Shown here: positions 1-4,844 of the stretch, one piece after another
How the letters are laid out: each line of letters starts with the position of its first letter
Numbering within the stretch: position 1 is the first letter of the stretch
The notes under the pieces: generated by a model
The model's input: the letters and a program-made list of their open reading frames with translations, nothing else
Told to the model about the DNA's origin: nothing
Databases searched by the model: none
Translations under genes and position numbers: made by a program
NCBI GenBank assembly: GCA_030697615.1
Contig: JAUYPK010000005.1
Coordinates: 1 to 9,988 of the forward strand
Source of the DNA: Microcaldota archaeon
GTDB lineage: Archaea > Micrarchaeota > Micrarchaeia > Norongarragalinales > UBA8480
DNA: 9,988 nt
Direction of reading: 5' to 3'

Positions 1-427
1 TAATCGCCCGGCCGCCGATTTTGAGGATGCGGTGCACTTCTTCCAAGTGTTTGATTTTGTCTGGAATATATGGGAGGGTAACTATGCTGTAAATAAAGTT
101 AAATGTACTTCTTCGAAATGGTAATTCGCTTCCTTCAACCTGCAATACGTTTTTTTCACTTGATGGATTTTGTCCACGGGTATAGTAATTTGTGCCGTAA
201 AATGCCAAATGTGGGTATTGAACTCGCAGTTCTCTAAGCGTTATACCTTTTCCTGTTCCAATTTCTAATACTTTGCTGCCAGTTGGAAGAGCGTCAAGCG
301 CTTGAAATAAGTGCCCGTTCATTTCTGAATCAGACTGTTCCGCAGTGCGCCCAGTGTGAAACTTACTTGTCGAAGTCCAAGCTTTGACTCGCCCTACATG
401 GGCTTTATTTAATTCGGTCCGGTTCAT
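1..427 (-). CDS. Class I SAM-dependent methyltransferase, C-terminus cut by window edge
   Basis: The minus strand is open from an ATG at 427 to base 1, giving 142 residues without a stop; the C-terminus lies outside the window. SAM-binding motif I is visible as KVLEIGTGKGI at about residues 52-62, and a later stretch, YSIVTLPYIPDKIKHLEEVH followed by RILKIGG, matches the post-motif region of Methyltransf_11-type enzymes. The fold call is therefore good, but the substrate is unknown. The start codon overlaps the stop of the upstream E2 gene as ATGA, so the two are probably translationally coupled in a ubiquitin-E2-methyltransferase operon. That linkage suggests, but does not show, a role connected with the modifier pathway. 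It could equally be a passenger that methylates a small molecule. Confidence 0.85.
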   Translation of the reverse strand, partial: MNRTELNKAHVGRVKAWTSTSKFHTGRTAEQSDSEMNGHLFQALDALPTGSKVLEIGTGKGITLRELRVQYPHLAFYGTNYYTRGQNPSSEKNVLQVEGSELPFRRSTFNFIYSIVTLPYIPDKIKHLEEVHRILKIGGRAI

Positions 428-924
428 ATCACGACCCTCGGCTTGTTTGGTTCCCTTTTCTGTGGTACGAATCCGGCGAAGTACTTCGCCGCTTCGCTGT
501 TCAACGGCGAGTAGGGGTTGGGGTTTTCAAGCATCTGTACCAACGCGTCTACTACGTTTGAGAGTGTTTGGCCTTCGCTCCACTTGTTCACCAACTGAAT
601 GCACACTGCGCCGTCTTTTTCGCGTATGTTAGGGTGAAAAATGGCAGAGTCCCAAATCACTTCAATTCCCCCAGCGTAAGGGTATTCCCGCGTTAAGTAG
701 ATTGAAACGTCGTGGGTGCTAATTGGAACAATAGAATAGTTGCCGCTGTTTCCACTTTCGTTTTTCTTATGTGCATTAGCGGTTAGTTTAAAGTGGTACT
801 CGCTTTTGTCGCTGTTGGTTTCAAGGTTTGAAATAGATGGGTTAGTTGACAGGGTTGCGAATTCGTTTTCTAGCCGTCGACGCCAAATGCCTTCTGGTAG
901 TTTTGGCATAATAGTTTTTAACAC
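424..924 (-). CDS. E2 ubiquitin-conjugating enzyme-like protein (UBC fold)
   Basis: This 166-residue protein has the core signature of a ubiquitin-conjugating enzyme, which takes the activated modifier from E1 as a Cys thioester and passes it to a lysine. Visible elements are the YPYAGG segment (81-86, where canonical E2s have YPxxPP), the HPN motif at 97-99, the expected active-site Cys108 in GAVCIQL, the conserved Trp115, and PNPYSPLNSEA (135-145) matching the segment before helix 3. The tail after residue 150 is short and basic, so the last helix of typical E2s appears reduced or absent. The GTG start at 924 overlaps the modifier gene by 7 bases; an ATG at 909 (Met6) is an equally plausible start and gives 161 residues. 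It sits directly downstream of its likely substrate, the ubiquitin-like protein. Identification is strong; in vivo targets are unknown. Confidence 0.93.
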   Translation of the reverse strand: MLKTIMPKLPEGIWRRRLENEFATLSTNPSISNLETNSDKSEYHFKLTANAHKKNESGNSGNYSIVPISTHDVSIYLTREYPYAGGIEVIWDSAIFHPNIREKDGAVCIQLVNKWSEGQTLSNVVDALVQMLENPNPYSPLNSEAAKYFAGFVPQKREPNKPRVVI

Positions 925-1205
925 CCGTTGGCTGCATTGGGGGTGCGGGGGGAACGCTGGTAGCCCCCGGTGGGATCTGGCATCAAGAGCAGCGTTTCTC
1001 CTTCTGCTACGTTGGCGTCTTTTAGTGTAACTTCTGGCGATAGTAGTTTGTTGTCACTTGCTTTTGCTAAGACGAATCGGTCTTTTAATTGCAACGCGTC
1101 GACTAGGACGTCGAGTACGGCTTGCACTGTGAATTCTGGTTCTACTGCTAGTGTGATTTCTTTTCCGCTTGTTGTGTGGGAAACTTTGATGTTAAATTCG
1201 GCCAT
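918..1205 (-). CDS. Ubiquitin-like modifier precursor (beta-grasp, internal Gly-Gly)
   Basis: This 95-residue protein has the pattern of a ubiquitin-like beta-grasp fold: an N-terminal beta hairpin (about 3-21), a helix (about 27-40), then strands ending in LLLMPDPTGG at 72-81. The Gly80-Gly81 pair is at the position where ubiquitin is activated and conjugated. Fourteen residues follow it (82-95, YQRSPRTPNAANGC), so the product looks like a precursor that must be cleaved after Gly81 before E1 can adenylate it. A JAMM protease at 2316-2789 is the obvious candidate for that cleavage. The ATG start at 1205 is preceded by a purine-rich GAGG about 12 bases upstream. It is the first gene of the operon and overlaps the E2. 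A sulfur-carrier of the ThiS/MoaD type is less likely, because those normally end at Gly-Gly and have no E2 partner. Confidence 0.9.
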   Translation of the reverse strand: MAEFNIKVSHTTSGKEITLAVEPEFTVQAVLDVLVDALQLKDRFVLAKASDNKLLSPEVTLKDANVAEGETLLLMPDPTGGYQRSPRTPNAANGC

Positions 1206-1246
1206 ATTGATGAATCGCCTCTATTTGTTTATTACGTTAGGAAGGT

Positions 1247-1254
1247 TATAATTC
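1247..1254 (-). promoter_or_regulatory. TATA-like box for the modifier-E2-methyltransferase operon
   Basis: The minus strand reads AATTATAA about 42-49 bases before the modifier start. A transcript begun some 25 bases downstream would have a leader of about 20 bases that includes the GAGG at 1216-1219 on the minus strand. This is a composition-based guess in an AT-rich divergent intergenic region. Confidence 0.35.
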
Positions 1255-1270
1255 CTTGTCACTGCGCAGT

Positions 1271-1280
1271 TTTTTTAATA
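1271..1280 (+). promoter_or_regulatory. TATA-like box for a probable leaderless transcript
   Basis: TTTTTTAATA is centred 30 bases before the ATG at 1306, the spacing expected for an archaeal promoter whose transcript starts at or very near the start codon. No Shine-Dalgarno sequence is visible before this gene, which agrees with leaderless translation. Confidence 0.45.
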
Positions 1281-1305
1281 ACCACGCGGTTGTAACGTTG
1301 GTAAT

Positions 1306-1947
1306 ATGGATAATTATTCGGATTTATTGAATTTTTTGGGTAATCGCGTTACACTCCGTAAACTAGCGCAGGAAGATAGAGATCATGAAAGGAGATTACG
1401 TTTGTCGAAGGGTTTTCATTCGCCAACCGCTTTTCCAGCAGGAGTTTTTTCACATTTGGTGCTTGAAACAGCTAGGGCAACTGGGGTTAGCCGAAGAAAA
1501 TCTGAACAAGTTCAAACTTATTTAAAAAGAGCTTTAACTGGAAAGACGATTTGCGTGGTTGGCACGCGTTATGGCTTGCTTAACAAAGTGTTTGAAACCT
1601 TTGGCGCAAAAACCTACGGTGTTGATATTGATCCTGATGCTACGTCTGTTGCCAAGTCGCGTAGAGTAAATATTGCAACTGAATCTGCTGAACATCTCAG
1701 TACGGTATTTCCTGGCAAAAAACCGAATTTCATTGTTTCTTTTCAATTTTTTGACCCAGCGTATTGGATTGGCAGAGAAAAAGAATTGCCGCACGTTTTG
1801 CGTGGAATTATTCAACACTCAACGCCGCAAACTATTCACTTGCACCAAACTTTTGGTCAGCCAACGAAGTTTGAACCGCTACAATTTCATTCTAGTGTGG
1901 AACATTCGGGTTCAATTGTATCGCGGCTCTATTCTCAAAAGCGGTAA
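1306..1947 (+). CDS. Rossmann-fold methyltransferase-like protein
   Basis: This 213-residue protein has a helical N-terminal part (1-78) followed by a SAM-binding-like Rossmann core. Motif I appears as TICVVGTRYG (81-90), and the next strand ends with an acidic ribose-binding loop, YGVDIDPDA (104-112). A motif IV-like FDPAYW lies at 149-154. The glycine loop is GTRYG rather than the usual GxGxG, so cofactor binding is likely but catalysis is uncertain. The gene is divergent from the modifier operon and opens the plus-strand run that leads to the JAMM protease and RING protein. I do not recognise a characterised family. It could modify a protein substrate of the neighbouring pathway, but nothing in the sequence identifies that substrate. 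Confidence 0.8.
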   Translation: MDNYSDLLNFLGNRVTLRKLAQEDRDHERRLRLSKGFHSPTAFPAGVFSHLVLETARATGVSRRKSEQVQTYLKRALTGKTICVVGTRYGLLNKVFETFGAKTYGVDIDPDATSVAKSRRVNIATESAEHLSTVFPGKKPNFIVSFQFFDPAYWIGREKELPHVLRGIIQHSTPQTIHLHQTFGQPTKFEPLQFHSSVEHSGSIVSRLYSQKR

Positions 1948-1953
1948 AAACAT

Positions 1954-1962
1954 ACTTTTAAA
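1954..1962 (+). promoter_or_regulatory. TATA-like box for the small Lys/Pro-rich gene
   Basis: ACTTTTAAA is centred 28 bases before the ATG at 1987, just after the preceding stop codon. There is no ribosome-binding site before this ATG, so a leaderless transcript starting here is likely. Confidence 0.5.
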
Positions 1963-1986
1963 CCGTCAGCGCCACTTATTGTTATT

Positions 1987-2292
1987 ATGTCAAAGCCGCG
2001 CATTGTTGATATAAAGAAGCCTGAAGTGGTCAAGAAGCCGCGCGTAGTTGGCGGCGTTGTTGAACCAAAAGAAACAGAAGAGGATTACTCGCTTATTTTA
2101 GAACATTCAGACACTGGCGACGCCAGCCAAGCGTTGCGTAAGCAGCAGCTTCGAGATATTATGCCAAACCAGCCGAAGCCAGGGCAGCCGATTCAGGCTT
2201 TAGGTGATGATGTGAGGCAGAAAATAGAAGAGGATAGGAAAAAGCGGCGTGGTTTAGCTGGCGGTGTGAAAGACTTGCTGGGGTTAAAGTAA
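1987..2292 (+). CDS. Small Lys/Pro-rich hypothetical protein
   Basis: This 101-residue protein is not recognised. It is strongly charged, has no Cys, signal peptide or membrane segment, and looks largely unstructured. The first 30 residues are rich in Lys, Pro and Val with a repeated KKPxVV pattern (10-15 and 16-21). A possible helix with acidic and Gln/Arg residues runs from 30 to 60, and the C-terminus carries a basic stretch, EEDRKKRRG (81-89), followed by a short hydrophobic helix ending LLGLK. It has its own TATA-like box and ends 23 bases before the JAMM gene, so the two may be co-transcribed. Its place inside the ubiquitin-type cluster makes it a candidate substrate, adaptor or regulator, but that is inference from position only. 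The clean start, stop and promoter argue that it is a real gene. Confidence 0.7.
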   Translation: MSKPRIVDIKKPEVVKKPRVVGGVVEPKETEEDYSLILEHSDTGDASQALRKQQLRDIMPNQPKPGQPIQALGDDVRQKIEEDRKKRRGLAGGVKDLLGLK

Positions 2293-2315
2293 AATTGGTG
2301 CAATGAATTTTTCAT

Positions 2316-2789
2316 ATGTTCGACGTTTATGTAAAGCAAAGCGCTGTTGAAAAAGCTGAAGAGTACTTTTTACGCTTAGCAAGCCAGCGGTTGGAAGGAA
2401 TGGGGTTGTTAATTGGAGTAAATTGCGAGCACAACGGAAGCCGTTTTGTTATGGTCAATGAATTCATGACAACTGACACCACTTCTACAGCTGTTTCTGT
2501 TCGTTTTCCGCCTTCGGCGTTTGAAAAACTGTCGCAACAGTTGAAAGGTAAGCTTGGGGAATCTGTTGTTGTTGGCTGGTGCCATTCGCACCCTTCTTAC
2601 GGCTGCTTTTTATCTTCAACTGATGTTTCTACGCAGCGGAAGTTTTTCAACGAGGATTTCCACGTTGCGGCGGTTTTTGACCCGTTGAGAAAAGAGGAGT
2701 TCAGTGGCAAAAGTGCGGTTATGTCGAAGCGTTTTTATCGTTTGAATGGTAATGGTTACGCAGAGGTTTCGTTTGCAGTTATAAAGTAA
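2316..2789 (+). CDS. Rpn11-like JAMM/MPN+ metalloprotease (deubiquitinase)
   Basis: This 157-residue single-domain protein carries the complete JAMM zinc-protease signature: Glu27 in EGMGLLIG, then HSHPSYGCFLSSTD at 90-103, giving His90, His92, Ser100 and Asp103 with the H-x-H-x7-S-x2-D spacing. The segment is very like the corresponding region of proteasomal Rpn11, including the Gly-Cys-aromatic-Leu-Ser stretch. Such enzymes cleave after the terminal Gly of ubiquitin-like proteins. Here the likely jobs are removing the 14-residue tail of the modifier precursor and releasing conjugates. It lacks the C-terminal extensions of eukaryotic Rpn11, as is usual for archaeal forms. No clear ribosome-binding site precedes the ATG at 2316. 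It lies upstream of the RING protein with two hairpins between them. Family assignment is very secure; the role is inferred from the cluster. Confidence 0.95.
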   Translation: MFDVYVKQSAVEKAEEYFLRLASQRLEGMGLLIGVNCEHNGSRFVMVNEFMTTDTTSTAVSVRFPPSAFEKLSQQLKGKLGESVVVGWCHSHPSYGCFLSSTDVSTQRKFFNEDFHVAAVFDPLRKEEFSGKSAVMSKRFYRLNGNGYAEVSFAVIK

Positions 2790-2798
2790 GCGGGGTTA

Positions 2799-2817
2799 GA
2801 AACTGCTTCGCAGTTTC
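2799..2817 (+). promoter_or_regulatory. Perfect 8-bp hairpin between JAMM and RING genes
   Basis: GAAACTGC, a 3-base TTC loop, and GCAGTTTC form a perfect stem-loop 10 bases after the JAMM stop codon. No T-run follows, so it does not look like an intrinsic terminator; an RNA-processing or stability element is more likely. Confidence 0.55.
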
Positions 2818-2838
2818 ATATCCGTACTTCGAGGATAT
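2818..2838 (+). promoter_or_regulatory. Second hairpin that buries the RING gene ribosome-binding site
   Basis: ATATCC (2818-2823) can pair with GGATAT (2833-2838) around a 9-base loop. The right arm overlaps the Shine-Dalgarno-like GAGGA at 2831-2835, which lies 8 bases before the ATG at 2844. Folding would hide the ribosome-binding site, so translation of the RING protein could be controlled by this structure. Confidence 0.45.
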
Positions 2839-2843
2839 AAAAA

Positions 2844-3779
2844 ATGGTTGATGAGGTTAAAATTGAAATAAAACCGTCCGTTGTTCCAGCGGCAAAGCTA
2901 GTTGACAAACCCATTGAGAAAAGCGTGGAAAAGCCAGGTGAGAAGAAAGTGGAAAAAGTTGAAAAAACCGAAGTTAAGAAGCGTGGCAGAAAACCTATTT
3001 TTAAGCCAACTCAGTTTGACTCGGATTTAATGCACTTGCTCCGCGAAGGCACTGGCGTGGTTGAAGAAATCACCGCACATTTGGGAGTTTCTAAAACTGA
3101 ATTGCTTAAGCGGCTTGAGCTTCTCAAGGCTGAGAACCTCGCAACTGAAGAAAACAGCGTTTTTCACTTAACCGTCAACGGCTACAACTTCTACGCTGCT
3201 AAAGGTATTAAGAAAGTCAGCTTGAAAAAAACTTTTACTGGAGAAGTGAAGCTTCACAAGCACCATAAAGTTGAAAAAAGAGACGCTGTTCCAATTGACC
3301 CAGAGAAGCAGAAACACGTTGCAGATTGGCTTTCTTCAACAGAAGTAGTTGACCTAGGTGGAAAATTAGGGAAGATGGATCTTGAGGAGATTATCAAGCG
3401 TTACGGCCCTTCGCAGGAACAAAAGGAGCGCTTCATAGAGCGGAAAGTTGAAGAAGTTGTGCAAATTAAGCAGCAGCCAAAAACAACTGGCGTTTCTACC
3501 CCTTCGAGCCGCCAATCGCGAAACAGCGGAAGTGACCATAGCAATTCAAATGACAGCGAAGTGTGTGACTTGTGCAAGTCTCCTTTCAAACTTGCAATTA
3601 GCGATCCACAATTGGCAAAGTACGGGCATTGTTTTTGCGGTGCAGCTTATCACAAGGAATGCTACGACACTCTCCTTGCTGATTCAGCGCAATGTGTTCG
3701 CTGCGGCAAAAAATTATTTCTCATCATTGACAAGCAAAGCAGGGAAGTTATCAACAAAATAAAAGACGTGTTTGAGTGA
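2844..3779 (+). CDS. Winged-helix protein with C-terminal RING/PHD-like zinc domain, candidate E3 ligase
   Basis: This 311-residue protein has three parts. Residues 1-52 are a Lys/Glu/Pro-rich disordered region ending in KKRGRKP, which resembles an AT-hook. Residues 55-120 read as a winged helix-turn-helix, with GVSKTELLKRLELL as the recognition helix region. After a charged linker and a Ser-rich stretch (218-237), residues 241-287 hold eight zinc ligands: C241, C244, C263, C265, H270, C273, C284 and C287. The order is C4HC3 with a Cys-x-Cys third pair. This fits a RING-variant or PHD-like cross-brace and recalls the small RING-finger protein of the Caldiarchaeum ubiquitin operon. With E1, E2 and modifier nearby, an E3 ligase role is the best guess. 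The fused winged helix suggests binding to DNA, chromatin or a partner. Start is ATG with a GAGGA site 8 bases upstream. Confidence 0.88.
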   Translation: MVDEVKIEIKPSVVPAAKLVDKPIEKSVEKPGEKKVEKVEKTEVKKRGRKPIFKPTQFDSDLMHLLREGTGVVEEITAHLGVSKTELLKRLELLKAENLATEENSVFHLTVNGYNFYAAKGIKKVSLKKTFTGEVKLHKHHKVEKRDAVPIDPEKQKHVADWLSSTEVVDLGGKLGKMDLEEIIKRYGPSQEQKERFIERKVEEVVQIKQQPKTTGVSTPSSRQSRNSGSDHSNSNDSEVCDLCKSPFKLAISDPQLAKYGHCFCGAAYHKECYDTLLADSAQCVRCGKKLFLIIDKQSREVINKIKDVFE

Positions 3780-3786
3780 AATTAAA

Positions 3787-4263
3787 ATGGTTTCAAGAAT
3801 TTCTCGATTGTCAGTTATTCGCAAGGCCTCGCGTTGGACTAGCCGTGGGATAAAGTGGCACTTTCATTTATTTTCCCCAAATTGCCTTCTTAATCCAACG
3901 AAAAGACACGAATTAGTTTTGGAGTCGGAAAACGGAACTTACTTCGCAGCTTCACATGTTTCTTTTATGGATACTGGAAAATCTTTGCTCCATTTACTTG
4001 ACTTCGCGCAGCGTAAGGGTCCAACTTCGCCCCATGCGGTTGTTCTTTCTAAAGTTCTAATGCGAGCACGTCGCTTGTCAAACAAAAAGATACGCTGGCA
4101 TAACCATTTGTTATTGCCAAAATGTGCTTTTAACAAACTAGCTGGCAAGTGGGTTATAGTTTTTGAGGATCTGCTCAACAATAAGATTACCAAAATATCA
4201 TACCAACATTATCCCCAAGTTGATTTACTGAAATTTGATGAGCTATTCTACTCGCAACACTAA
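3787..4263 (+). CDS. WHxH-repeat hypothetical protein, copy 1
   Basis: This 158-residue protein is not recognised. It contains two copies of the pattern W-H-x-H-L-x2-P/S-P-x-C-x2-N: WHFHLFSPNCLLN at 24-36 and WHNHLLLPKCAFN at 104-116, each followed by a stretch containing Glu and hydrophobic beta-like residues (HELVLES and KWVIVFED). So the protein is an internal duplication of a roughly 80-residue unit. The His-x-His-x5-Cys geometry could bind zinc or another metal. The N-terminus is basic. A TTG 15 bases upstream would extend the frame and overlap the RING stop, but the ATG at 3787 is chosen because it aligns with the start of the paralogue at 4356 (both begin MVS). The start lies 7 bases after the RING stop, so co-transcription with the RING gene is likely. 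Confidence 0.85.
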   Translation: MVSRISRLSVIRKASRWTSRGIKWHFHLFSPNCLLNPTKRHELVLESENGTYFAASHVSFMDTGKSLLHLLDFAQRKGPTSPHAVVLSKVLMRARRLSNKKIRWHNHLLLPKCAFNKLAGKWVIVFEDLLNNKITKISYQHYPQVDLLKFDELFYSQH

Positions 4264-4326
4264 TTGTGCGCTTTAATTGTCAAAAACATCGTGCCCCCTA
4301 GAAGTATTAATTTGCAGAAGCTCGTG

Positions 4327-4336
4327 TTTTTATTTC
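4327..4336 (+). promoter_or_regulatory. TATA-like box before the second WHxH gene
   Basis: TTTTTATTTC is centred about 25 bases before the ATG at 4356, in a 92-base spacer otherwise without features. The spacing fits a leaderless transcript, so the second paralogue may be expressed separately from the first. Confidence 0.4.
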
Positions 4337-4355
4337 GAATCTACGTTATTTTTTT

Positions 4356-4838
4356 ATGGTTTCACAAGTTTCTAAGTTGTCTGCAATTCGCAAAGCTTCA
4401 AGGTGGCAGCGTGGAAAAGTAGCGTGGCACTTCCACCTCTTATCTCCGGGCTGTTTGTTCAATCCAACTAAAACACACGAACTCTTTCTAGAATCTAGCA
4501 AGGGAAACTACGTTGTGCGTTCACATGGCACGCTTACAGAAATTGCAAAGCACTTAGTTCAACTTTTGCACGGCCGCGATATCACTGAATTTTCCTCTTC
4601 TCCAGCTAGCGGAACAGTTGAAAAGTTATTGAAACAGGCAAAAGAACTTAACCAGCGTAGGGTGAAGTGGCACCACCATTTGCTGTTTCCGCATTGCATG
4701 TTTAACAAAAAGTGGGGCAAGTGGATTTTAGCATTTGAAGATCCGCTGAACAACAAGCTAACTGAACTAGTTTACCCGCACTTTCCAGAAAAAGACTTGA
4801 GAAAAGTTGAAAACTTATTCTACGGCCAGCGAAAGTAG
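4356..4838 (+). CDS. WHxH-repeat hypothetical protein, copy 2 (paralogue)
   Basis: This 160-residue protein aligns along its whole length with the preceding gene, so the pair is a tandem duplication. It keeps both internal motifs with identical spacing: WHFHLLSPGCLFN at 24-36 and WHHHLLFPHCMFN at 105-117. The first half is especially similar (SAIRKASRW, NPTKxHEL), and the second half shares KW-x5-FED-x-LNNK. The linker between the repeats (about 75-90) differs most. Invariant residues across all four repeats in the two proteins are the Trp, two His, Leu, Pro, Cys and Asn, which suggests a structural metal site or an active site. There is no signal peptide or membrane segment. The gene converges with the E1 gene, with 6 bases between stop codons. 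Function is unknown; the setting suggests an accessory role in the modifier pathway. Confidence 0.87.
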   Translation: MVSQVSKLSAIRKASRWQRGKVAWHFHLLSPGCLFNPTKTHELFLESSKGNYVVRSHGTLTEIAKHLVQLLHGRDITEFSSSPASGTVEKLLKQAKELNQRRVKWHHHLLFPHCMFNKKWGKWILAFEDPLNNKLTELVYPHFPEKDLRKVENLFYGQRK

Positions 4839-4844
4839 TTAGGC

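Noticed and set aside
970..1251. Plus-strand Ser/Thr-rich open frame opposite the modifier gene
   Set aside because: It is the complement of a clearly conserved ubiquitin-like gene, has low-complexity composition and no promoter or ribosome-binding site of its own.
1673..2014. Plus-strand frame overlapping the methyltransferase-like gene in another phase
   Set aside because: It overlaps a gene with SAM-binding motifs and the promoter of the next gene, and its product is Leu/Arg-rich without any motif.
2799..2817. Intrinsic terminator after the JAMM gene
   Set aside because: The stem is perfect but no T-run follows on the plus strand; the next bases form another stem and the RING ribosome-binding site.
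3772..3786. TTG start that would overlap the RING stop for the first WHxH protein
   Set aside because: The ATG at 3787 aligns with the start of its paralogue at 4356, so the five extra residues are probably not translated.
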